Below are positions 25,394 through 33,430 of a stretch of 33,615 bases of DNA, piece by piece (position 1 is the stretch's first letter; every line of letters starts with the position of its first letter). A model generated the notes under the pieces. It ran no database searches. It had not been told where the DNA came from and was given only the letters and a program-made list of their open reading frames with translations. The position numbers and the translations under genes were made by a program. The stretch spans positions 1 to 33,615 of the forward strand of contig JALHND010000020.1 of NCBI GenBank assembly GCA_022843705.1. Reading direction: 5' to 3'. This DNA is from Burkholderiales bacterium. Lineage in GTDB: Bacteria > Pseudomonadota > Gammaproteobacteria > Burkholderiales > SG8-41.

Positions 25394-25606
25394 GTCTGGG
25401 CCCCTGCATCGCGGCCGCCGGACGTGACTTTGCCGTGCTGCAGTATTAAGGTGTCCGGGAGAAACAGGCAAAGAAAACAAGTCCATACAGGACACAATCG
25501 AGGAACGCACCATGCGCAGGCTGCGGATACATCCGGTGATGGATACTCTCCCGGATCCCTTCTGCGGATCTGCGGCATTTCCGCGCCTGTATCCCGGCGG
25601 CCAGCC
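25394..25606. other. Gap before the EAL protein, no gene recognised
   Basis: About 210 bases between the thiolase terminator and the GAF-PAS-GGDEF-EAL gene. The open frame from 25301 continues through this stretch, but its translation (many Arg, Pro and His, no domain pattern) does not resemble protein. A promoter is expected here but none stands out. Confidence 0.5.
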
Positions 25607-28369
25607 ATGAACGCGCGCACCCCGGATACCGAACGCCGTGCCACCCGGCTGCTGGTCGGCCAGAAAAACATCCTCGAAGGCATCGTCGCCGGCCGGCCGC
25701 TGCCCGGGCTGCTGGAGGACATCTGCCGGCTGGTTGAATCCGAATCGGATCACATGCTGTGCTCGGTGCTGCTGCTCGACGAGGACGGCAAACGCATCCG
25801 CCACGGCGCCGCGCCGAGCCTGCCGCCCGCATTCGTGCAGGCCATCGACGGCGCGGAGATCGGCCCGAGTGCCGGCTCCTGCGGCACCGCCGCCTGGCAC
25901 GGCGAAGCCGTCATCGTCGAAAACATCGCCACCGACCCGCTGTGGGACGGTTACCGCCAGCTTGCAGCGCCTTACGGACTGCGCGCCTGCTGGTCAACGC
26001 CGGTGTTCGATCCGGCGCGGCGCGTGCTCGGCACCTTCGCCATTTATTACCGCGAACCGCGCAGCCCCGCACCGGAACATGCGGCATTGATCGAAATGGC
26101 GACACAGACCGCGGCCATCGCCATCGAGCACTGTAGGACCAGCGAAAAGCTCCAGCTCAGCAACGAACGCTTCCTGCTCGCTTCCCGCGCCACCAACGAC
26201 GCGGTCTGGGACTGGGACTTCGGGAAAAACACGCTGTGGTGGAGCGAAGGCATCACATCCCTCTTCGGTTACCCGGTGGTGGAACTGGAGCCGGGCCCGG
26301 AATCCTGGACACTGCGCCTGCATCCGGAGGACGCGGAGCGCGTCACCGCGGAATTCCATGCCGTCGTCGATGACCCGAAAATGCAGTTCTGGTCGGCCGA
26401 ATACCGTTTCCGCCGTCGCGACGGCAGCTATGCCGAGGTCTTTGACCGCGGCTATGTCATCCGCAACGGCGCGGGGCGCACCATCCGCATGATCGGCGCC
26501 ATGCAGGACATCACCGGACGCAAGCTGGCCGAGGAGCGCATCAAGCGCCAGAACCGCGTCTACGCCGTGCTCTCCAGCATCAACTCACTGATCGTGCGGG
26601 TGCGCGACCGCCAGACGCTGCTCGACGAGGCCTGCCGCATTGCCGCCGAGCAGGGCGGCTTCGGCATGGTCTGGATCGGCTTCCTCGACCGTGCCACCAG
26701 CAGCGTCCAGCCCGTCGCCTGGGCGGGCTTCGATGCCGACGAGACCTGGGGTTCAACCACGGCCTCGGCCCGCGACGATGCCGAGGGTCAGGGCGTGACG
26801 GGGCGCGCAATCCGCAGCGGCCAGCCGCAAATCGTCAACGACATCACCGCCGACACCCGCTCCGCCAGCAAACGCCGGCGTACCGCGGTGGCGCGGGGCT
26901 TCCGCTCGGTCATCGCGCTGCCGCTGGTCGTCGACGGCGAAGTCGTCGGCAATTTCTCGCTCTACGCGCGGGAACCGGATTTCTTCGACGACGAGGAAGT
27001 GAAGCTGCTTACCGATCTTGCCGGCGACATCTCCTTCGCCCTGCAATACCTGGCAAAGGAGGAAAAGGCCAACTACCTCGCCTACTACGACCTCGTCACC
27101 GGCCTGCCCAACCGCACGCTGTTCATGGAACACCTGAACCACGCGATGCATGCCGCCGGCAACAACTCCGGCAAGCTGGTCCTGGTGATCGGCGACATCC
27201 AGCGTTTCCGCGCCATCAACGAGACCCTGGGGCATGCCGCCGGCGACGAAACGCTGAAGCAGATCGCATACCTGCTGCGGAAAATGATCCGCAATCCGGA
27301 GAACCTCGCGCGCATTTCGGCCGACTGCTTCGCGACCTTCCTGCCCGACGTGCGCGAACTGTCCGAAGTTGCGCACCGCATCGAGAGTCTCGCCGCCGCC
27401 GCACTGCACACGCCGATCACGGTGGCCGGCCGCGAACTCACCATCGCCTTCACCATCGGCGCCGCGGTGTTCCCGGGGGACGGCGCCGATGCAGGCGCGC
27501 TGTTCCGCAACGCGGAAGCGGCGCTGCATGCCGCCAAGTCTGCGGGACAGCGTTACATGTTCTACGCGCCGGAGATGAACGCCCGCGTCGCCGAATCGCT
27601 GCATCTGGAAAACCGCCTGCGCCGCGCGCTGGATCTCGGCCAGTTCGTGCTGCATTACCAGCCCAAGTTCGAGGTCTGCACGCGGGCCCTCACCGGACTT
27701 GAGGCGTTGATCCGCTGGCAGGATCCGGAGCTCGGCCTGGTGCCCCCGGGCAGGTTCATTCCGCTGATGGAGGAAACCGGATTGATCCTCGATGTCGGAC
27801 AGTGGGCGCTGCAGCGCGCCATCGAAGACCACTGCCGCTGGTCCGCGCGCGGACTGCGTCCGCCGCGCGTTGCGGTCAACGTGTCCTCGATCCAGCTGCG
27901 GCAGCGCGATTTCGTCGACATCGTCGAACGCGCGGTCTCCGGCTTCGCGGACGGCAGCGTCGCACTCGACCTCGAAATCACCGAAAGCGTGATCATGGAG
28001 AACATGGAGGAAATGACGCGCAAGCTGCAGTCCGTCCATGCGCTCGGCCTGCGCATCGCGATGGACGATTTCGGCACCGGCTACTCGTCGTTGAGCTGTA
28101 TCGCCCAGCTGCCGATCCACACGCTGAAGATCGACCGCTCCTTCGTCATCGAAATGGCGCGCAGCGACTATCACCGCAACATCGTCACCATGATCATCCA
28201 GCTCGCGCATGCATTGCGCCTGGACGTTGTCGCCGAAGGTGTCGATGCCGAGGAGCAGGTGCGGATACTCGACCGGCTGGGCTGCGACAGCATGCAGGGT
28301 TACCTGCTCAGCGAACCGCTGCCTCCGGCGGAAATCGAGACACTGCTGCGCAGGGCCGGCGCGGACTGA
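25607..28369 (+). CDS. GAF-PAS-GAF-GGDEF-EAL protein, probable c-di-GMP phosphodiesterase
   Basis: A 920-residue cytoplasmic signalling protein with no membrane segment. In order it has a GAF domain (about 20-180; 'GSCGTAAWHGEAVIVENIATDPLW'), a PAS domain (about 190-310; 'FRRRDGSYAEVFDRGYVIRN'), a second GAF (about 325-480; 'VNDITADTRS'), a GGDEF domain (about 490-650; 'YYDLVTGLPNRTLF') and an EAL domain (about 665-910). The GGDEF signature is replaced by SADCF (571-575), so cyclase activity is unlikely. The EAL domain keeps Glu699 in 'LEALIRW', 'EITESV', 'DDFGTGYSS', 'KIDRSF' and 'VVAEGVD', so it probably hydrolyses c-di-GMP. The ORF-track start (25301) lies inside the thiolase; ATG 25607 fits better, although its ribosome-binding site is weak. 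Confidence 0.9.
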   Translation: MNARTPDTERRATRLLVGQKNILEGIVAGRPLPGLLEDICRLVESESDHMLCSVLLLDEDGKRIRHGAAPSLPPAFVQAIDGAEIGPSAGSCGTAAWHGEAVIVENIATDPLWDGYRQLAAPYGLRACWSTPVFDPARRVLGTFAIYYREPRSPAPEHAALIEMATQTAAIAIEHCRTSEKLQLSNERFLLASRATNDAVWDWDFGKNTLWWSEGITSLFGYPVVELEPGPESWTLRLHPEDAERVTAEFHAVVDDPKMQFWSAEYRFRRRDGSYAEVFDRGYVIRNGAGRTIRMIGAMQDITGRKLAEERIKRQNRVYAVLSSINSLIVRVRDRQTLLDEACRIAAEQGGFGMVWIGFLDRATSSVQPVAWAGFDADETWGSTTASARDDAEGQGVTGRAIRSGQPQIVNDITADTRSASKRRRTAVARGFRSVIALPLVVDGEVVGNFSLYAREPDFFDDEEVKLLTDLAGDISFALQYLAKEEKANYLAYYDLVTGLPNRTLFMEHLNHAMHAAGNNSGKLVLVIGDIQRFRAINETLGHAAGDETLKQIAYLLRKMIRNPENLARISADCFATFLPDVRELSEVAHRIESLAAAALHTPITVAGRELTIAFTIGAAVFPGDGADAGALFRNAEAALHAAKSAGQRYMFYAPEMNARVAESLHLENRLRRALDLGQFVLHYQPKFEVCTRALTGLEALIRWQDPELGLVPPGRFIPLMEETGLILDVGQWALQRAIEDHCRWSARGLRPPRVAVNVSSIQLRQRDFVDIVERAVSGFADGSVALDLEITESVIMENMEEMTRKLQSVHALGLRIAMDDFGTGYSSLSCIAQLPIHTLKIDRSFVIEMARSDYHRNIVTMIIQLAHALRLDVVAEGVDAEEQVRILDRLGCDSMQGYLLSEPLPPAEIETLLRRAGAD

Positions 28370-28482
28370 ACGCAATATCCCGAGACGCGGGTATGGACAA
28401 AAGCCCGCCTGCTCCGCATCATAGAAGCCCCTGCAAAATGCAGCCGTCGTTTCCAAAACAAATCCGAAGGAGGAGCTTCAAG

Positions 28483-29454
28483 ATGCACACCCTGAAACTG
28501 CTGGCAGCCATGGTCGTGCCGGCACTGCTCGCCGCCCCCCTGGCCCAGGCCCAATCGTCCAAATTCCCGGAAAAACCGGTCCGCCTGATCATCGGCAGCG
28601 CCCCCGGCTCGGGACCTGACATCATTTCGCGCCTGCTCGCCGACCGGCTCTATGAAACCTGGAAACAGCGCGTTGTCGTCGATGCCCGCCCCGGCGCCGC
28701 CGGCGCCATCAGCGCCGACCTGACGCTCGGAGCGGTGCCCGACGGCTACACCTGGATGATGCTGACTTCGCAGCTGTTCGTCGCCTCCGAAGTGCTGGCC
28801 GACATCAAATTCGACCTCCAGCGCGATTTCCAGTCGGTGGCGCTGATCGGCGTGACGCCCTTCGTGCTGCTCGCCAACAACCAGCTGCCGGCCAAATCGC
28901 TGAAGGAACTGATCGACCTGGCGAAAAAATCACCGGGCAAGATTCGTTACGGCTCGGCCGGCACCGGCGCCTCCGAACACCTGTCCGGCGTGCTGCTGAA
29001 CCACCTGACCGGCACCAACATGCTGCATGTGCCGTACAAGGGCGTTGCGCAGGCCATCACCGACGCACTCGCCAACGAGGTGCAGATCACCTATGCCGTG
29101 CTGCCCGCCGCGAATCCCCATATCCAGGCCGGACGCCTGCGCCCGCTCGGCGTGACCACCGCGAAACGCGCCGCGCTGATTCCGGATGTGCCGGCCATCG
29201 GTGAAGTGGTTCCCGGTTACTCGATGAACGCCTGGTACAGCATCGTCGCCCCGGTCAAGGCGCCGGCGGCGATCATGAACAGGGTGAGCAAGGAAATCGT
29301 CACCGCGGTCCGCGAGCCGGCATTCGGCGAAAAACTCAAGGGCCTGGGCCTTGAAGTCGTCGGCGGCGACCGCGCGGCACTCGATAACTGGCGGCGCGAC
29401 GAGAAGAAACGCATCGTCGAGCTGGTCAAGATTTCAGGTGCAAAACAGAAATGA
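28483..29454 (+). CDS. Bug-family (TTT) periplasmic solute-binding protein
   Basis: A 323-residue Bug/TctC protein. The signal peptide covers residues 1-23 (cleavage at AQA|Q). Family blocks are 'KPVRLIIGSAPGSGPDIISRLLADRL', 'VVVDARPGAAGAISADL', 'IRYGSAGTGASEHLSGVLLNHLTG', 'MLHVPYKGVAQAITDALANEV' and a final 'VVGGDRAALDNWRRDE'. The ATG at 28483 follows GGAGGAG; the much longer ORF-track frame upstream overlaps the EAL gene and is not coding there. It stands 113 bases after that gene and is closed by its own terminator. No TctAB permease is nearby and the ligand is unknown. Confidence 0.92.
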   Translation: MHTLKLLAAMVVPALLAAPLAQAQSSKFPEKPVRLIIGSAPGSGPDIISRLLADRLYETWKQRVVVDARPGAAGAISADLTLGAVPDGYTWMMLTSQLFVASEVLADIKFDLQRDFQSVALIGVTPFVLLANNQLPAKSLKELIDLAKKSPGKIRYGSAGTGASEHLSGVLLNHLTGTNMLHVPYKGVAQAITDALANEVQITYAVLPAANPHIQAGRLRPLGVTTAKRAALIPDVPAIGEVVPGYSMNAWYSIVAPVKAPAAIMNRVSKEIVTAVREPAFGEKLKGLGLEVVGGDRAALDNWRRDEKKRIVELVKISGAKQK

Positions 29455-29475
29455 CCGGCTGCTGACAACCGGCAC

Positions 29476-29503
29476 AACGCCGCGCCCAGCGCGGCGTTTT
29501 TTT
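29476..29503 (+). terminator. Rho-independent terminator after the Bug gene
   Basis: AACGCCGCGC and GCGCGGCGTT form a ten-pair stem with a CCA loop, followed by seven T, 21 bases after the Bug stop codon. Confidence 0.92.
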
Positions 29504-29526
29504 GTCACCGCACACCGCACACACCC

Positions 29527-30312
29527 ATGATCCGCCTGCTGCTGATGCTGCTGCTCGTGACCGCGGGCGCCTCCGCCCGGAGCAGCGACCTGGTGGACGC
29601 CGCAGGCGGCGAACTGCCGGTGATCCTGACCGCGCCTCACGGCGGCCTCGAGAACGTGCCGGGCTGCAGTGAGCGGCACCCCGCCGGCACGCGTTTCGTC
29701 AACCGGCCCGACGCCGGCACTGACCGCCTGGCGCGTGCCATCGCCGACGAACTGAAACGCCTCACCGGCAGGGCCCCGTACCTGGTGATCGCGCGTTTCC
29801 ACCGCAAGTACATCGATGCCAACCGCCGCGCGGAAGAAGCCTACGGCGATCCCGGCTGCGCCGCGGCGTACGAGGCCTACCACGCGGCGGTCCGCGGCCA
29901 TCTGGCCGGACTGCGCGCGAAATTTCCCCATGCGATGCTGTTCGACATCCACGGCCAGACCGCTTTCCGCGACTCGATCCTCCGCGGCACCCGCCACGGC
30001 AGCACCGTGCAGGCCCTGCTCGCCCGCGCCGGCGCGCCGGCAATCACGGGGCCGGACAGCGTGTTCGGCCGTTTCGCGGCGATGGGTTACAAGATCGTTC
30101 CTGGCAACGAAGACGCACCCACTGACCGCGTCGAAGCCAAAAACTACGCCGGAGGCCACACCGTCGATCTCTACGGCAGCCACCGCGCGCAGGGCATCGA
30201 TGCAATGCAGCTCGAATTCGGCCGCGACCTGCGTGACGGCGCAAGGCTGGAGCAGACGGCAAAAGACACCGCGCAGGCAATCGCGGCGTTTTACGAACGT
30301 TTCCTCAAGTAG
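29527..30312 (+). CDS. N-formylglutamate amidohydrolase-like enzyme with signal peptide
   Basis: A 261-residue protein. The first 18 or so residues (MIRLLLMLLLVTAGASARS) form a Sec-type signal. The mature part matches the N-formylglutamate amidohydrolase family: 'PVILTAPHGG' near the start, 'FHRKYIDANR', 'MLFDIHGQ' and a C-terminal 'QLEFGRDLRD'. Conserved His and Asp residues in PHGG, HRKYIDANR and DIHG probably bind a zinc, as in carboxypeptidase-like folds. Cytoplasmic relatives end the Hut histidine pathway. This exported version probably acts on another amide or peptide in the periplasm. It lies alone after a terminator and its 3' end overlaps the convergent AraC gene by eight bases. Confidence 0.8.
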   Translation: MIRLLLMLLLVTAGASARSSDLVDAAGGELPVILTAPHGGLENVPGCSERHPAGTRFVNRPDAGTDRLARAIADELKRLTGRAPYLVIARFHRKYIDANRRAEEAYGDPGCAAAYEAYHAAVRGHLAGLRAKFPHAMLFDIHGQTAFRDSILRGTRHGSTVQALLARAGAPAITGPDSVFGRFAAMGYKIVPGNEDAPTDRVEAKNYAGGHTVDLYGSHRAQGIDAMQLEFGRDLRDGARLEQTAKDTAQAIAAFYERFLK

Positions 30313-31144
30313 TCCCGCGCTGCACCGCGGCAACCGTACCGCCCGCCGCAAAATTCCTCGGCGCGATGCCCAGCGCGCGACGGAACATCGTCGAAAAGGC
30401 CCCCGGGCTTTCGTAACCGAGGTCGATCGCGACGGTGGTCACCGGCACGCCGGCGGCCAGCCTGCGGATCGATTCCAGCAGGCGCGCCTGCTGTTTCCAG
30501 CGCGCAAAGGTGATGCCGGTTTCACGCAGGAAACGCCGGTAGAGGGTGCGTGCGCTGGTCTGCATCGCGCCGGCGTCGCTGGCGCTGGGCCGCCGCGTTG
30601 AAAGATCGGCGAGGATGCGTTCGCACAACTGCATCAGGTCCGCGCTCTCCGGCAGCGGCAGGTCCAGCGCACAGGGCGGCAGGCGGCGGATCTCGGCGAC
30701 CAGCAGCTGCATCAGCAGGCCGTCGGCACCGCTCGCATCGTAGTCCCCGGGCAATGCCGCCGCACGCACGATCAGCTCGCGGGCAAGCGGCGTCACTTCC
30801 AGCACCACGCAGACCGCGGGCATCGCCGCCGCAGCGCCTTCATCAAGATAGAGGCTGCGCATCTCGACGGCGCCATACATCTGGATTTCATGCACCGTGC
30901 GCGCCGGCAGCCAAAGCGCCCGCGACGGCGGCACGATCCAGGCATGGCGCGCGCTGCGCACCCGCATCGTGCCGGCAACGGCGAAGGCAAACTGGGCGCG
31001 GGTATGCCAGTGCGGCCGGATGTGGTGGCCGGAGGGGTAAGCGGTGCGGCGCATCACCAGCGGCCGTGTCAGGTCGCCGACGACCGGATGCTCCAGGGCA
31101 GTCGGCGTCTCGCGATCGTGTCGGCGGGGGTGGTGTTTGTCCAT
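30305..31144 (-). CDS. AraC-family transcriptional regulator with cupin sensor domain
   Basis: A 279-residue regulator. The N-terminal half is a cupin-like sensor with 'GHHIRPHWHTRAQFAFAVAGTM' and 'IVPPSRALWLPARTVHEIQ'. The C-terminal third is a double helix-turn-helix AraC domain: 'TSARTLYRRFLRETGITFARWKQQARLLESIRRLAAG' and 'VTTVAIDLGYESPGAFSTMFRRALG'. This layout resembles the NimR/YdeO-like group that often controls a neighbouring efflux gene. It is divergent from an MFS transporter 65 bases away, so that gene is its likely target. Its stop codon overlaps the end of the amidohydrolase-like gene. The inducer is unknown. Confidence 0.9.
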   Translation of the reverse strand: MDKHHPRRHDRETPTALEHPVVGDLTRPLVMRRTAYPSGHHIRPHWHTRAQFAFAVAGTMRVRSARHAWIVPPSRALWLPARTVHEIQMYGAVEMRSLYLDEGAAAAMPAVCVVLEVTPLARELIVRAAALPGDYDASGADGLLMQLLVAEIRRLPPCALDLPLPESADLMQLCERILADLSTRRPSASDAGAMQTSARTLYRRFLRETGITFARWKQQARLLESIRRLAAGVPVTTVAIDLGYESPGAFSTMFRRALGIAPRNFAAGGTVAAVQRGTT

Positions 31145-31209
31145 TTTGAGAAAGTTTCAGGCAAATATTCGAAAGACAGACGATTCCGACTCTAGCAGAA
31201 TCCGCCCTC

Positions 31210-32427
31210 ATGACAACCGCCACCGAAACCGCCACCCCGCCCGCCGGCTTTCCGGCCATCGTGCGCCTGCTGCTGAACACCGGCCATGCCATCGACCACA
31301 TGTTCCTGCTGATCTTCGCCACCGCGGTGGCGACGATCGCCATCGAGTTCGGCTACGACAACTGGACCGACCTGATGCCCTACAGTGTCGGCGCCTTCGC
31401 GCTGTTCGGGCTCGGCGCCCTGCCCGCCGGCCGACTCGGCGACCTCTGGGGCCGGCGCAGCATGATGATCATCTTCTTCATCGGCATGGGCCTGTCGGCG
31501 ATGCTGGTGGCACTGACCCAGAATGCATGGCAGCTGGCCGCGGCACTGACGCTGATGGGTGCCTTCGCCGCGATCTACCACCCGGTGGGCATCCCGATGC
31601 TGGTGCAGAACGTGCCCAACCCCGGCGCGGTGATCGGACTCAACGGACTGGCCGGCAATCTCGGCATCGCAGTCGCGGCGCTGGTCACCGGCTTTCTCGT
31701 CAAGTGGATCGGCTGGCGCGCCGCCTTCGTGATCCCCGGGCTGGTGTCGATCGCCTGCGGCATCGTGTTCGCGATGACCTGCCCGAAGGAAACCGAGGCG
31801 CCGGCAAAGCGCAAGGGCGGCAAGGCCAAGGTCACACTGACGCCCGAGATGCTGATGCGCGCCTTCCTGGTGATGACCTCGGCCGCCGCGGTCAGCACCA
31901 TCCTGTTCAACTTCACCACCAACGGCAACGCACAACTGCTCACCGAGGGTTTCCGCGGCGTCATCGAAGACCCCGCGGTGATCGGCACGCTGCTGGCCGT
32001 GATTTACACCATCGCCTCATTCGCCCAGATCGTCGTCGGCCGCCTGATCGACCGCGTGCCGTTCAAGCCGCTGCAACTGTGGATCTCGATCATCCAGATT
32101 CCGCTGCTGATCTGGGCCGCGCATACCCAGGACTGGTGGCTGTTCGCAGCGCTGCTGGCGGTGATGGTGTTCGTGTTCGGCGCGATTCCCTTCACCGACG
32201 CGATGATCGTGCGTTATGTCGATGACCGCCTGCGCTCGCGCGTGGCCGGCATGCGCCTCACCGTGGCCTTCGGTTTCAGTTCGCTGGCGGTGTGGATCCT
32301 CGGGCCGATGGTCAAGAACATCGGCTTCGCCAACGCACTGTGGATCATGGCCGGCATCGCCGCGCTGAAGGCCGCCATCGTCTGGCTGCTGCCCGACGAG
32401 CCCGCGTCCGAACCCGTAAAAAACTGA
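31210..32427 (+). CDS. MFS transporter
   Basis: A 405-residue major facilitator protein with about twelve hydrophobic spans in two halves. A basic central loop (CPKETEAPAKRKGGKAKV) separates them. The loop between spans 2 and 3, 'PAGRLGDLWGRRSMMI', is the MFS signature. Other notable segments are 'GHAIDHMFLLIFATAVATIAIEFG' and 'LNGLAGNLGIAVAALVTGFLVKWIGWR'. It would move a small molecule across the inner membrane by proton coupling. Direction and substrate cannot be told, though pairing with a divergent AraC regulator is common for efflux pumps. No clear ribosome-binding site precedes the ATG. Confidence 0.9.
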   Translation: MTTATETATPPAGFPAIVRLLLNTGHAIDHMFLLIFATAVATIAIEFGYDNWTDLMPYSVGAFALFGLGALPAGRLGDLWGRRSMMIIFFIGMGLSAMLVALTQNAWQLAAALTLMGAFAAIYHPVGIPMLVQNVPNPGAVIGLNGLAGNLGIAVAALVTGFLVKWIGWRAAFVIPGLVSIACGIVFAMTCPKETEAPAKRKGGKAKVTLTPEMLMRAFLVMTSAAAVSTILFNFTTNGNAQLLTEGFRGVIEDPAVIGTLLAVIYTIASFAQIVVGRLIDRVPFKPLQLWISIIQIPLLIWAAHTQDWWLFAALLAVMVFVFGAIPFTDAMIVRYVDDRLRSRVAGMRLTVAFGFSSLAVWILGPMVKNIGFANALWIMAGIAALKAAIVWLLPDEPASEPVKN

Positions 32428-32508
32428 GCCGGCCTGCGCTGCCGCATTCCGCAGTGATACATTTCGCTGAAAATTTACAAATTTATCAATAAAATCAAAT
32501 ATTTATAT

Positions 32509-33261
32509 ATGGACTGGCTCGACATCACCCTGCTCACCCTCGCCGCCTTCGGCACTTCCGCACTGACCGCCGTGGCCGGCGCCGGTGGCGGCACCATCCT
32601 GATTGCTCTGATGCTGCTGTTCATGCCGCCGGCCGCGGCAATTCCCGCCCACGGCGTGGTGCAGCTCGCCTCCAACACCTGGCGCGTATGGCTGTTCCGC
32701 AGGCATATGGCCTGGCCGCTGATCATCCGCTTCAGCCTGCTGCTGCCGCTGGGCGTGTGGCTGGGACTGGAAATGTTCCAGGGCATGTCCAAGGAAGTAG
32801 TGCAGATCCTGATCGGCTTCTTCGTGCTGCTGACGCTGTTCCTGCGTCACCTCAAGCGCTTCGCGCCGAAGGAGTTTCCGCTGTGGGCCTTCATCCCGCT
32901 GGGCTTCGTCACCGGCGCGCTGAACATGATCGTCGGCGTCATCGCGCCGGTGCTCGGCGCGCTGATCATCCGCAAGGACCTGAAGAAGGAGGATGTCGTC
33001 GGCACGCTGGGCTTCTTCGGATTCATCGGCAACCTGTTCAAGATCGCCGCCTTCACGATGATCGGCTTCAGCTTTGCCGAATACGGCCTGCTGCTGGTGC
33101 TGATGACGGTCGCCGTGGTTGTCGGCACCTCCTTCGGCAAGAAAGTGCTGACCGGATTCAACGAGAAAACCTTCCTGATCGTGTTCAACACCATGCTGAT
33201 CGCGTTGGCGCTGAAACTGATCGTGATTGACGGACTTAGGGCTATTTTGGCTGGTGGTTAA
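32509..33261 (+). CDS. TauE/SafE (TSUP) family sulfite/organic anion exporter-like permease
   Basis: A 250-residue membrane protein with about eight spans. The first block 'TAVAGAGGGTILIALMLLFMPPAAAIPAHGVVQLASN' and the repeat-like second block 'GFVTGALNMIVGVIAPVLGALIIRKDLKKEDVVGTLGFFGFIGN' are typical of the TSUP family, whose members export sulfite, sulfoacetate or other small anions. There is no sulfur-metabolism gene nearby to fix the substrate. The 50 bases before the ATG are strikingly AT-rich and contain no ribosome-binding site. It is on the same strand as the MFS gene, 81 bases downstream. Confidence 0.88.
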   Translation: MDWLDITLLTLAAFGTSALTAVAGAGGGTILIALMLLFMPPAAAIPAHGVVQLASNTWRVWLFRRHMAWPLIIRFSLLLPLGVWLGLEMFQGMSKEVVQILIGFFVLLTLFLRHLKRFAPKEFPLWAFIPLGFVTGALNMIVGVIAPVLGALIIRKDLKKEDVVGTLGFFGFIGNLFKIAAFTMIGFSFAEYGLLLVLMTVAVVVGTSFGKKVLTGFNEKTFLIVFNTMLIALALKLIVIDGLRAILAGG

Positions 33262-33292
33262 CCGTTGTTGGCAGCAGAAAGGCACGGTTAAC
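33257..33292. repeat. Inverted repeat overlapping the end of the TauE/SafE gene
   Basis: GTTAACCGT (33257-33265, including the stop codon) and ACGGTTAAC (33284-33292) are perfect arms with an 18-base spacer. There is no T-run, so it could be a weak transcript end or a binding site; the role is unknown. Confidence 0.45.
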
Positions 33293-33430
33293 TGGGGCTA
33301 AAAGACCGCTATGTGGACCTTTTTGGCGGGTTAGCGGCCACTTCCTGTATCATCCGGGGTCCCGCCTGTGGCGCCGTGGCCCAGTGCCCGCGCCTCACCC
33401 ACAGACTGCAATCCGACAAGGAGCTTTCAG

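Noticed and set aside
25301-25606. N-terminal extension of the GAF-PAS-GGDEF-EAL protein into the thiolase
   Set aside because: The added 102 residues cross the thiolase end and its terminator and look non-coding.
26753-28456. 567-residue minus-strand ORF opposite the EAL protein
   Set aside because: The sense strand encodes intact GGDEF/EAL domain structure; the antisense frame has no recognisable motif or ribosome-binding site.
27802-28482. N-terminal extension of the third Bug protein (ORF-track start 27802)
   Set aside because: The extension overlaps the EAL domain in another frame. A strong ribosome-binding site and a signal peptide place the start at 28483.
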